A program made the translations under genes and the position numbers. DNA of 64,000 nucleotides from Portunus trituberculatus (Eukaryota > Arthropoda > Malacostraca > Decapoda > Portunidae), in contig NC_059268.1 in the NCBI RefSeq assembly GCF_017591435.1, positions 14,161,684 to 14,225,683 on the forward strand, read 5' to 3'. Below, one piece after another: positions 1-32,291 of the stretch. Positions within the stretch are counted from its first letter, which is position 1; each line of letters opens with the position of its first letter. The notes under the pieces were generated by a model. It was not told the origin of the DNA. It worked only from the letters and a program-made list of their open reading frames with translations, and did no database searches.

Positions 1-209
1 TAATATCAAGTAATTTCCTTTGATGGAATGCAAACTTTTCTGTGGAACACTCTTGAGTGAGGTATGAATTTTATTCATGTGTGGATATTGGATACTCTAT
101 CCTTGTTATGTATTGTTATATCTTTCCCTGCTTCTGCCTGAGATATGTATGTGTATTTAAACCTTTTTTGTGCAAAAGCATTGCCTATTACCAATTTTGT
201 TATTTTCAG

Positions 210-3496
<3,287 letters not shown>

Positions 3497-3650
3497 TTAC
3501 AAAGCTGAAAAGTACAATTTTGATGAATCATGAGAATTGATTTTTGGACCTTTTTAAGATTTTATATTTTTATCAATTTATGTTCAACTTATATTCTTTC
3601 AAGTTTTGGTTTGACAACTAAGATACTTTAGTCAAAAGTTCTGATGACTG

Positions 3651-4146
3651 CTATAGTCTGTTCACTTTAGTCTGAGCCGTGAAGCCGAGCCTCATTTGAA
3701 AGGAGGTCGCTGATTGGCTGGCCCCCTCTCTCAGTCACCTGTTGAAAGGCTGCGTCATGAATGCTTTGTGGTACATGCTTTTGTTTTATTCGTTATATCT
3801 CATCTTATACACATAACAGACAGTTTCTGTTGGTACCATTACACTTAACAATAAATGCAGAAGCTTTGATACTAGGGGAAAAACAATTAATAAGCAACTA
3901 TAAAGAAGTTTTAGCGAGTTGAAGTGGAAAACTTTTCGCGACATCTTTATAACATGGTTTACTTATCATCATATCTGTTATGTGTATAAGATGAGATATA
4001 ACGAATAAAACAAAAGCATGTACCACAAAGCATTCATGACGCAGCCTTTCAACACAAGGTGAGTGAGAGAATGGGCCAGCCAATCAGCAGCCTCCTTTCA
4101 AATGAGGCTCAGCTTCACGGCTCAGACTTAGGTGAACAGACTATAG
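3651..4146. mobile_element. Fold-back element with ~170-bp inverted arms
   Basis: The left arm (3651-3820) and right arm (3974-4146) are near-perfect reverse complements, differing by a few substitutions and a short indel. The outer ends are CTATAGTCTGTTCAC and its complement; the inner ends are CTTATACACATAACAGA and its complement. The loop is about 150 bp. Each arm contains a CCAAT-type box (TGATTGGCTGG). There is no transposase ORF, so it is a non-autonomous fold-back or long-TIR element. It starts about 155 bp after the stop of the upstream gene, and its loop and right arm hold AATAAA motifs (3850-3855, 4004-4009) that could serve as polyadenylation signals. Confidence 0.85.
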
Positions 4147-4941
4147 TCCCTTTTTTCTCACAAAGTAAATCCATATTGCAGATTCTCTTAATTGTGTATG
4201 GATATGTACTGGTTCACATATGTCTTGATGTTCATTTAGAATCCTGGACCAGCAAACAAATCATAGGGTTTGTCTTATTACATTGTTGCTTCTGTTCATT
4301 TGACTTAAGAGTAAATACAAGACCTAAGACAAAATTACAACCTTGTTTTCTGATAGAAGTGAAAGGCTAACAATCCCTGGTTTATGCCACAAGTAATAAT
4401 GTTAAATTTAAACCACTAAAAAATGTGATAAGGACACACAGCTTAGTTGTGTTGTAGGAAATTATATGATCATGTTCTTGCATGTTCTTAAAAGATTATT
4501 TATAAATACAAAGTGAGGAGATTAGGAATCCCTTCCCATATACTTTTATTCCTAAGAGAGGGTGTTATACAGATAATGTATCTGGACTACCCTTATCCCT
4601 TTTAAGGTTAATGTTGGCCACATGATGCAAATAGATTTACATGAAAATATTACATAGATTATACTAGACACACTTCTCTTGGGAAGATATTCAAGTAAGT
4701 AAGAATTTGATTTAACATGTGACAATGTCCCTGATTGTTACTAGGCTGGTTGGGATTTATACTTTTGTTTAAATGTAAACATTTTCTCAAGGAAAGAACA
4801 TTTACTATCCTTGGGAAGAATACATATTTAATTGAAAATGCTATTGATCTTATACCACTTGTATGAGCTTAAAATCTGATCTGGGAGGATAATAGCTAAG
4901 AACAAGTGTGATCCTTAAGAGTATAGTGAATAATGCATGTT

Positions 4942-4946
<5 letters not shown>
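4147..4946. other. Intergenic DNA, nothing recognised
   Basis: AT-rich unique sequence without a credible ORF, RNA gene or repeat structure. Confidence 0.6.

Positions 4947-4998
<52 letters not shown>
4947..4998. repeat. (CA)n microsatellite abutting a SINE
   Basis: About 26 CA units end exactly where the tRNA-like head of the SINE at 4999 starts. Confidence 0.97.
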
Positions 4999-4999
<1 letters not shown>

Positions 5000-5290
5000 G
5001 TAGTGTAGTGGTTAACACGCTTGACTCACAATCGAGAGGGCCGGGTTCGAGTCCCGGGAGCAGCGAGGCAAATAGGCAAGCTTCTTAATGTGTGGCCCCT
5101 GTTCACCTAGCAGTAAATAGGTACGGGATGTAACTCGAGGGGTTGTGGCCTTGCTTTCCTGGTGTGTGGAGTGTGTTGTGGTCTCAGTCCTATCCGAAGA
5201 TCAATCTATGAGCTCTGAGTACGCTCCATAATGGGGAAGACTGGCTGGGTGACCAGCAGGCGACCAAGGTGAATTACACACACATAGACA
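4999..5290 (+). mobile_element. tRNA-derived SINE (family 1)
   Basis: The head is tRNA-like: an A-box region GTAGTGTAGTGGTTAACAC (resembling tRNA-Val) and a B box GGTTCGAGTCCC 35-40 bases later. The body (to about 5270) has no ORF and is shared at high identity with the copy at 47791-48046, including CACCTAGCAGTAAATAGG and GACTGGCTGGGTGACCAGC. It ends in a CA-rich tail. The first few tRNA bases are missing and the cloverleaf is not kept, so it is not a tRNA gene. Confidence 0.85.
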
Positions 5291-5292
5291 CA

Positions 5293-5760
5293 TTTTATTT
5301 TGTTTCTATTTGAAAATTATGAATTATCATGGACCAAAGCATTATAGTTATTTGGTCTGGAGTTTATAGAATTAGTCCTAGACAATATTCATATTAAAAG
5401 AAAAAAATACACTTTTTAATTATTAATTTGTTAGTATTATATGGAGCTTGTGTTGAATACATCCTTTCACAATGGAAAATTAGCTTCGTTTTTTTTTCCA
5501 AACTTTATTAGATTTCTATGATACTGCTTAGTTCTTTTGGTTTATAACTGAAAACTTTTGGGTTTTATTAGTAGTATGGCCGGATGGAAACAATTTCTTT
5601 TATTTTGTAGTGTTTGTTTGCTTAGAAAAGAATAAGTACAGCTTTCATTAGAGTTGCAATATTATTCTTTGTTGGTAAAGGAGAGTTACCCATTATGCTG
5701 GTATACAAGTAGTATGTATGAGATTTCTCTCTCTCTTTCTCTCTCTCAATGTTTTATGTT
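5293..5760. other. Intergenic DNA, nothing recognised
   Basis: AT-rich unique sequence between the SINE and the MITE-like element. It holds only short T and TC runs. Confidence 0.55.
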
Positions 5761-6268
5761 TTCTTAATGCTTGCCTGTCCACACCAGATAACATTGTTAA
5801 AAAACATTTCCAAACTATGTGGAAACAATTTCCAGTGTTTGAAAACATTTTCAAACAGTTTGTAAACTGTTTTCCAAACAATTTTCCTGTGTATTTGTTC
5901 TCATTCAGAATGGAGAACAGTGTGTGTGTGTGTGCCTGTTTGTCTGCGTGTGCACGCACACAGGGCAGTGATGCCAAATCCAATACCTGCACAAGCCTTC
6001 CACTGAAAACTTCATGATGTATGGAAAACTCTGGAACTTATTAAACAGCTACGTTCATCCCTAGATTAAACAGCTACGTTCATCCCTAGCATTGTGGAAT
6101 GTTACAAGTGCAGAGTACAAAAATCTAAAGAAGTTGATGCTTTGATGGAGATAGCTGGCTACTGCAGCAACATCTCCTCATTACAGGTATGATGGCAACT
6201 GAGGTCTGGACAGGAAACTGTATGGAAAATTTCTTTCCAAACAATGTTTCCTGATGTGAAAAGGCCTT
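5761..6268. mobile_element. MITE-like element with ~45-bp imperfect terminal inverted repeats
   Basis: The left end (GCCTGTCCACACCAGATAAC and following) is matched by the reverse complement of the right end (AAGGCCTTTTCACATCAGG and following). Both continue into similar ACATTGTT...TTTCCA blocks. The same terminus appears alone at 33590-33652, so this is a dispersed family. There is no transposase ORF. A 25-bp tandem duplication lies inside at 6040-6089. The exact ends are uncertain by several bases. Confidence 0.6.
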
Positions 6269-6827
6269 AAGAGCTTGGACAGTTTGTGTTTGGAGTAAAA
6301 TTTCTTCAACTGATGTACCATGCTAACAGTGACCTTTATTAATCTTTCTCTAGACTGGTAACCAAGGCTATTGATGTCCTTTCTTCCCAGATTGATTGAA
6401 TTACTCAGTGTCATTCCACTCCATGAATGTCTTTCATGGTGGTAAAAAGTTGCAACATCCCCATTTTACTTAAGCCAATAGTTCTTTCATAATTTTTTTT
6501 TTTTTTTTTTTTTATTAAGTATTCTTGGTATTGCTCTGTGATCCAAACAATATTTTGTTTCTATGACTTTTCTTTTGTTCCCATATGTAGTCAGTTTAGA
6601 CATTAATGATTTTCCTTTTATACCACTTGCATGCATTTTCATTCCTCCAGTGTTAAAGAAAGGATTAAAAACTTGACTGCAAAATTCATGTAAATCAAAG
6701 CCGTTTAAGTATTCTATTAGATAATACAATTTGATTGTTAGGCAAGTCCTGCTATATATATATGTAAATGAAATTGCTAATGCAAGATGGGTAAGGGAAG
6801 ACAACAAAAACTCATCTATATTTGTAG
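6269..6827. other. Region downstream of XBP1, nothing recognised
   Basis: Contains an oligo(T) run of about 25 bases at 6489-6513. I find no gene and no clear transposon end. Confidence 0.5.
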
Positions 6828-6833
6828 TTTATT
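6828..6833 (-). terminator. Candidate polyadenylation signal of XBP1
   Basis: The minus strand reads AATAAA about 105 bases after the stop codon of the spliced XBP1 frame (6937-6939). It is the first canonical hexamer in that direction. Confidence 0.55.
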
Positions 6834-6936
6834 AGTTATCACACAAAAAGAAAATGAAGAACTTACACCTACTTTAAGATTACATTAACCTTTTCTTTGG
6901 ATGAGGGAGTTCACTTATCCTATACGTAAACTGATT

Positions 6937-8938
6937 CTAAAACAAAGCTGGGAACAACTCTGAGAAGGAATCCATATCAAAATCAATATTCTGTTCATCA
7001 TCAGAGGCAAAATATGTTGGAGATGAACTTGAATCATAACCAGATTCAGACTCAAACACAGACTGTGGGCTGGTGCTGGTTACCTGGTCTTGAAGATAAT
7101 CCAGTATTTGATCTTTCCTGAGTGGTGATACTACCACTGGATTTTCTTCCAAAACTCTCAAGCTGTCTTCACTCATAATAGATGACTTAATCTTTTCAGA
7201 TGTAATGGGCAGCTTTGTTTCATCAAGTATGTCAGAGTCCATTCCAAAGTCAAAGAAATCTTCAACAATGTCAGGTGTAGAGATCTCTTTTACTGTTTCA
7301 GACTCTGAATCTGCTACAGTTGACATATTTGTGATATTTTGAATAGGATTAGCCACTTCCTCTAATGCACTGGTGAGCTGTGTGATTAATTCTTCCTCAG
7401 CAGGTGTTAATCTTTCATTTGAATCCTGTTCTGTGTGATGAACTTTACTACTGTAGTCATGGTCTACGTCCCAGCTGGGTTCCAGGACTGTTGCTGTGGT
7501 CCCCACCACTTGCCGCACGTTGGACGCTTCTTTACTGGCAACGGATATTCTGGATACTTGAGTTCTGGCATTTCCTTGCTTTCTTGCTGTTGGTGCAGTG
7601 CAGAGTCCATCACTAGAGCCATGACTGCTTGTGTTGCCCACTGGGAGCACAGTGTAGAGAGTGCCATGATCCTGATCACTGCCAATGTGCCGACTGCCCT
7701 CTGCTGGGGTGCGGATGCTGCAGATCCATCAGTCGGCATAGTGACAGGGACCATGACTCCCTCCACTCTGGGACCCTGAGGCTCCTTGCTGCTGGTCATG
7801 CTCTGGGATGCTTTCTTCCTGGTCTCAACTTGTCCTGTACATGTGCACTGGGATAATTTTTCTTGCAGAGCTACATTTTGTTCTGTGAGTTCTGTGTTTT
7901 TATTTGTAAGAATTGCGGCCAAGTTTGTCAACTCCGACACATGTTCTGTTAAATCTGCCAACTGCAATTCCAGCTGATCCATCCGGAGCTTCTTTCTGTC
8001 TCGAGCAGTCTGTGCAGCAACTCTGTTCTTCAGTTTTCTGTGGGAAAGAAGAGACTTTTGAGCATTCATATAATAATAAATATATTCTGGCAATTATAAT
8101 GTATGAAATACATATCTGATGAAGGTCAGTCATTGCTTTAGTAATGAAACTTTTACATAGAACATCTGGAAGTGGTTTGAGAAGCCTAAAATCATTTAAA
8201 TTCTGTATTAACACATAATGATACACACTACATAGTGTAGTGGTTAGTATGCTCAGCTTAAAAGTAAAAAGGCCTAGGTTTAATCCAGATGTGGCATGGC
8301 AAATGGACAAGCCTCTTATGCATGGCGCTCTGAGCTCTAGTAGGGATACGATTGGTTCGGTGGCCAGCAGATGATTGCAAGTGAATGACAGACTGTATTT
8401 TCCATAAACTAGAAATCTGGGTATAGTATTCCATTTCAAAATCATGTCATCCGGACCTTTTTATGTGTGCATGTGTGTATATTAGTCTACACTATACAAC
8501 AAAGCACTGCCATATGGCATTCAACACATTCCTCATAGCCGATGAAATTTTCCATCACATTTGATAGTTATAGACAACACTCCTCACGAAGTAATTCCTG
8601 CATCTTAGCCTTTACTGCTAAAGTTTTGCATCCTAACCTTTCACAGCACTCGCACCAGATGTTAAATATTCACACAGGCAGGATACCAAAATTTGACAAA
8701 TGTAGCATTTTGGTTCAATATCTCACCTCCTCATTATCTTTTCCTCCTGTGTGAGATGGTCAAGCCTCTGTCGCTTCCTTGGAGGCTTGTCCCCAGCCCT
8801 GTCGTCTGGCTCATCCTTCACCACCCGCAGGAAATCCCCAGTCAGGAGAGGTGACACAGGTCCAGGGGCAGGCACCACCTGGGGCTGGGCGGGCTTAAGG
8901 TGCCTCGGGAGGGTTATGACGATGGTCTTAGCCGCCAT
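6937..8938 (-). CDS. XBP1: X-box binding protein 1 (XBP1), unfolded-protein-response bZIP factor
   Basis: Exon 1 CDS is 8938-8727 (donor gtgaga); exon 2 begins at 8037 (acceptor cccacag). The start is the ATG at 8938-8936; the codon at 8950 is GTG. Residues 54-59 are RKRQRL; the basic region KLKNRVAAQTARDRKK is at 72-87, and a leucine zipper follows to about residue 135. Without IRE1 splicing the frame stops at 7464-7466 (XBP1u, 261 residues), ending KWWGPQQQSWNPAGT, which resembles the translational-pausing tail of vertebrate XBP1u. Removing 7704-7720 opens the second frame to the stop at 6937-6939 (XBP1s, 431 residues) with a Ser/Asp/Glu-rich activation tail. In this family IRE1 cuts the cytosolic mRNA under ER stress and XBP1s activates chaperone and ERAD genes. 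VKDE at residues 40-43 fits a SUMO-acceptor motif. A diverged SINE lies in the intron. Confidence 0.95.
7704..7720 (-). promoter_or_regulatory. Predicted IRE1 non-conventional intron (17 nt) with twin hairpins
   Basis: On the XBP1 mRNA strand two 7-nt loops fit the IRE1 consensus CNG|CNGN: CTG|CAGC closed by GGAT/ATCC plus a T-G wobble, and CAG|CAGA closed by CCC/GGG with an outer CCG/CGG after a small internal loop. Cutting after the third base of each loop removes 17 nt. 17 is 3n+2, like the 26-nt (vertebrate) and 23-nt (fly, worm) introns, and the two frames then join without a stop (total 1296 nt = 432 codons). The downstream frame has a TGA just before the first hairpin, so the join must lie after it. 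Only 3 bases separate the two stems. Confidence 0.8.
8224..8395 (+). mobile_element. Diverged tRNA-derived SINE in XBP1 intron 1
   Basis: An A-box-like CATAGTGTAGTGGTTAG, a decayed B box (GGTTTAATCC), and body segments shared with the family-1 SINE (GGCAAATGGACAAGCCTCTTA, GAGCTCTAG, GGTGGCCAGCAG), with an internal deletion. It lies antisense to XBP1 between its two exons. Confidence 0.7.
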
Positions 8939-9062
8939 CCTACTCCTCACACCTTGTAGTTCACGTCTGATATAGTATTATTCCTGGCCTGGTTGGTGCG
9001 GTGGTGTCGGAAGCCTCCCTTCTTTCTTCTGTCACATTCCTCTGTGCTGGTGCTGATGATGG

Positions 9063-9081
9063 TGTGGCTGGCGGTGATTGG
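9063..9081 (-). promoter_or_regulatory. ERSE-like ER-stress element upstream of XBP1
   Basis: The minus strand reads CCAAT-N9-CCACA (CCAAT at 9081-9077, CCACA at 9067-9063), about 125-145 bases upstream of the XBP1 ATG. The consensus ERSE is CCAAT-N9-CCACG, bound by NF-Y and ATF6. Spacing is exact and one of ten bases differs. Vertebrate XBP1 is itself an ERSE-driven gene. Confidence 0.55.
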
Positions 9082-9278
9082 CCCCACCAACTTACCAGAT
9101 GCAATCATTCACTTACACAAATAGTATATTATACAATAATACAAGTGTCAAAAACACAATCTGAACTTATCAACTAATTTAGGAAAATGTTGTTTTCATG
9201 TTAAATAGAATTATGAATATCACAATGTTAATATGAGGATTTTATTTTACATAATATTAAACAACTGGCGACTGTTTG

Positions 9279-9301
9279 TTGACGTCTAGATAGTGACGTC
9301 A
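9279..9301. promoter_or_regulatory. CRE pair upstream of XBP1
   Basis: TTGACGTC at 9279-9286 and a perfect palindromic TGACGTCA at 9294-9301, about 340-365 bases upstream of the XBP1 start codon; TTACGTGG follows at about 9310. These fit CREB/ATF-type bZIP sites. Function is inferred from motif and position only. Confidence 0.45.
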
Positions 9302-11482
<2,181 letters not shown>

Positions 11483-11508
11483 TTTATTTATTTTTTTTTT
11501 ATTTATTT

Positions 11509-11510
<2 letters not shown>

Positions 11511-11549
<39 letters not shown>

Positions 11550-12370
11550 GGTAAGAGGGCCAGCCATGGGGGAAAAAAATGAGGCCCACTTGAGTACTGG
11601 TTCTCTAGAAGAAAGAAAAGCAACAGCCAAAATTAGGGAGCAAATGACTTGATACCTCCCTCTTAAAAGAAAACAAGTTGTAAGAAGTTGGAAATACAGC
11701 AGTAGGAAGGGAGTTCCAGAGTTTACCAGTGAAAGGTATGAATGATTGAGAGTACTAGTTAACTCTTGCGTTAGATAGTTGGACAGAACAGAGATGAGAG
11801 GAAGAAGAAAGCCTTGTGCAGCGAGACCGCCGGAGGAGGAGAGGCATGCAGTTAGCAAGATCAGTAGAACAGTTAGCATGAAAATAGCGATAAAAGATAG
11901 AAAGAGATGCAACATTTCAGCGGTGAGAAAGAGTTTGAAGACAGTCAGTCAGAGGAGGGGAGTTGATGAGATGAAAAGCTTTTGATTCCACTATCTAGTA
12001 AAACTGTGTGACTAGAACCCCTGAAAAGTACTCCATATAGGGCCAGATAAGGCCCTTGTACAGAGTTAGCAGTTAGAGGAGCAAGAATAACTGGCAGAGA
12101 CGCCTCAGAACGCGTAACTTCATAGAAGCTGTTTTAGCAAGAGAGGAGATGTGAAGTTTCCAGTTAAGTTAAGGACAGACCAAGGATATTCAGTGTGAAA
12201 GAGGGAGACAGCTGAGTGTCATTGAAGAAGAGGGGATAGTTGTCTGGAAGGTTATGTCAAGTTGATAGATGAAGGAATTGAGTTTTTGGGGCATTGAAAG
12301 CTAATACATTTTCTCTGTCCCAATCGTAAATCTTGGAAAGATCAGAAGTCAGGCGTTCTGTGACATCCCT
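11511..12370 (-). mobile_element. 3' end of a jockey-like LINE with poly(A) tail
   Basis: Read on the minus strand, this degraded ORF resembles the post-RT region of decapod jockey-type LINEs: histidine/arginine-rich segments, then GKLWNSLP-like and terminal FKRGV-like parts, broken by many frameshifts. The 3' end is marked by about 36 T on the + strand at 11511-11546, that is, a poly(A) tail on the element's strand. Related fragments are at 28380-28905 and 33484-33580, possibly also a very decayed one near 55025-55200. Confidence 0.65.
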
Positions 12371-12659
12371 GCATGATCTGTTGACTTTCTGAAGGGTTGG
12401 TTGTTTCTGAAAGAACATGGAAAGTGTCTGAGTGAAGGAAATGAATTTTTTTCTTTTTTCATCTGAATATTATAACATGCTGTCAAAATGGCTTTTTTTA
12501 TGCAATTCTTATACCAGGTTGATTTCCATGTTTTTATGAAAAAAGCTGTTCTTTTGAAAATCATTCGCATATTGTTTCTGTTAAATTGTTGATCCTACTT
12601 CATCATCCTCCTTGATTATCCTTTATCAAATGTAAAAAAAATTTGGACCCACCTTTGAA

Positions 12660-14340
12660 GGTAGTCATATTATCACTTAGCAGGATTTGAGGAAACCCTC
12701 TTCTACGAATCTCCTAAAAGCATGTAAAAGAGTCACAGGTTAGGTTGTCCACCATCTCTAAATGTACTGTTGTAGTTACTGCAGGGGTGAATAGGATGAT
12801 GTACATTTTATTGGTTGCATGTCTTTCCTCTTTGGTAAATACACCATCAGTATAATCTATACCCATTACTTGGAATGGTGCCACCGTTTGTACACTAATA
12901 TCAGGTAAATGAGGATTAGGTGTTTCAGCATACTTTTTGCCCTGTAACTTCTTACAGGTCATATACTTGGATTGTATTCCTTTCACTACATGCCTCAGTT
13001 TAGAAATTCAATTCTTCTGCCTTAGGTATGATACTACAAACTCAACACCATAATGTAGGCATATCATATGAGTATATTCTACTATCATCTTAGTTGCTTC
13101 TTGTTTACTAGGGATAAGAATTGGGTTCTTTATTTGCTCACTTACTAGAGCTTTGTGTAACATGCTTTTAATACTCCATCTTTTTATTATTATTAATATT
13201 TAAATGTTTGAATTCTTGAAGATAAGCTTCCTTTTGCACTAAGGCTATTACCTTACTTTCTACTACCCTGATTTTATGTACATTTAAATATGAGGTAGAT
13301 ATGTATACTTTGTGCTTTTACATTTGGTTACAAATCAGATAATCCAAGGCATACTAACTTACCAAACTTGCTGAACCTCTCCCATTATCAGAGTAGGTTT
13401 ACTTTATGGAACAGTGGGCATTATACCTGCTTGACCACTTGTTCATTAATTGCTTCCTCTGAATTTCTAGGCAATTCTGGCCAAGATTCTCTGTGGGGTA
13501 GCTAACACAGCCCACTCCATCACAATGAGGACTATTTCAGATTGTTCATAGTGATACCTCTTGTGAACAGGTCTCTAGGATTATGTATTGTAAGAATGTA
13601 GTGAAAATAGGCCTCGGGTACTAGCCCTTTCACTTAATTTATCCTATTTTGCACAAAAGAGGTTAAGCCTTTGCTGCTGGAAAGCCAAGTTATAGTAATC
13701 TGACTATCACAGCATAGATATGTTTCTACTATTGTCAGTTCATCTTTATAAGCTTCTAAGATGAATTTTGGTAACCTGGCTGCCATTACCACAACTCAAC
13801 TCTAATTTAGGTATCATTAGCATTTTAATTGGGGTTACCTTCACTTTTGCCATTACTATTATTATAGCAAAATAAGCAGCAGCTCCATATGTGTAAATAT
13901 GTTTCTGCCCTCAGTGCATACTTGTCTAGGGATTTTTATTTGCACAGTCATGTACATTTGTATATATGTTTAGCCATTTCTTTTCCATATTCTCAGGAAT
14001 TGTGTAATTCCAGCCACATGTAGTTTTCCATAACTGATGTATGAATAATCTTGCTCTGATTGTGAAAGGTAAAACGTTACCTAGTGGATCAAAGACAGTA
14101 GCTATTATACTCAACACCTCCCTTTTAATCATCACTGCACTCTATCCTTACTTTGCCAATGATAACTGATCTTCAGTGGTAAACTCCAAGTGTCTTTACT
14201 CTCGATTGGTTCACTGTGGCTTTACCCTTTGCTTCTAAGTTCATTTTGTAGAGATTCACAGGTAGAAACCCAGTCTCTTAGGTACAAATAAACTTCAGAA
14301 AAGGTTTTAATAATTAAATCACATTGCTTCATTTATTTCT
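12660..14340 (-). pseudogene. Degraded BEL/Pao LTR-retrotransposon pol
   Basis: Minus-strand order fits BEL/Pao pol. At 14135-13926 is a Pao-type segment (REVLSIIATVFDPLGNVLPF). Around 13830-13680 is an RNase H-like stretch, around 13620-13450 the DNP-DL-TRG motif region, and at 12986-12714 the start of the integrase core (KKLQGKKYAETPNPHLPD, then GIDYTDG and VHLEMV). Stops and frameshifts separate all of these, and no LTRs were found. It lies just upstream of the first coding exon of the BTB gene, in the opposite orientation. Confidence 0.75.
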
Positions 14341-14729
14341 TGCTTCTTGCAAAGTATCAGTATACAAATACATTTTCACTGGATTGTACTAACTTAGTGG
14401 AAACAGCTCTATTCCTGGCCTTCAGGTATATTAATTTCTTTGAATCTACCATGCTAACTATAATGTATCTTAATCTCATTTAGATATAGTAAATCAAAAC
14501 TAATCAATTAAGGAATCTCTGTAGTAAATTTTGACAATGTTATTGGTCACTTTTTATATGGTGATTATTGTGGTAATTTTGACACCCCACTCTGGTATTT
14601 TTATTTTTGGTTAGTTTTTCTTAGTTCATGTATCTTTTATTTGGTTCATTTTGATGGTAGAGTAACTGTAGTAGTGATAAGACAGTTACGTCACAAGATC
14701 ATCAATATTTGTTACTCTGTCTTGCAGGA

Positions 14730-31828
<17,099 letters not shown>

Positions 31829-31904
31829 ATTACACTGCTTATTTTAGAACATACAGTATCTGGTTCTTAAGTTGTGTGTTCCTTTTAGTTGAAATGCAGA
31901 GTGA

Positions 31905-31910
31905 AATAAA
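31905..31910 (+). terminator. Candidate polyadenylation signal of the BTB gene
   Basis: AATAAA 77 bases after the stop codon, before the GA microsatellite. Confidence 0.65.
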
Positions 31911-31939
31911 TACACAATAATTTTGTTAGTGGTGTGTAG

Positions 31940-31943
<4 letters not shown>

Positions 31944-32027
<84 letters not shown>
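31944..32027. repeat. (GA)n microsatellite
   Basis: About 84 bp of pure GA directly downstream of the BTB gene's polyadenylation signal. Confidence 0.97.
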
Positions 32028-32030
<3 letters not shown>

Positions 32031-32291
32031 TACTTATAATTAATATCCATGCATTCATTTTGTCAACATTATATGATCACTAAAAATGCAGAATTACTTG
32101 GCATTGAAAAATCAATCATAATCCTGTTAATCTATATGTAGTTTGTGTAAAGAGACATTGGAAGTATTGGATTATTGGCAGATTTATAAGTAAAGCAGTA
32201 CATTATTATTTGTACATAAAAATATACTATCATTAAAAAAGCAATTCACAACTTAGATGTGACAATGCAATTTCTGATAATCATCATGTAA

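Noticed and set aside
4999..5070. Possible tRNA gene (A and B boxes)
   Set aside because: The first bases and the cloverleaf are missing and the sequence continues into a SINE body shared with 47791-48046.
7704..7794. Alternative IRE1 5' site CAG|CAGC at 7794-7788
   Set aside because: It has no closing stem, and pairing it with the 3' site would remove 88 nt, which gives the wrong frame.
8938..8950. Longer XBP1 start at 8950
   Set aside because: The codon is GTG; the first ATG is at 8938-8936 and gives the usual short hydrophobic N-terminus.
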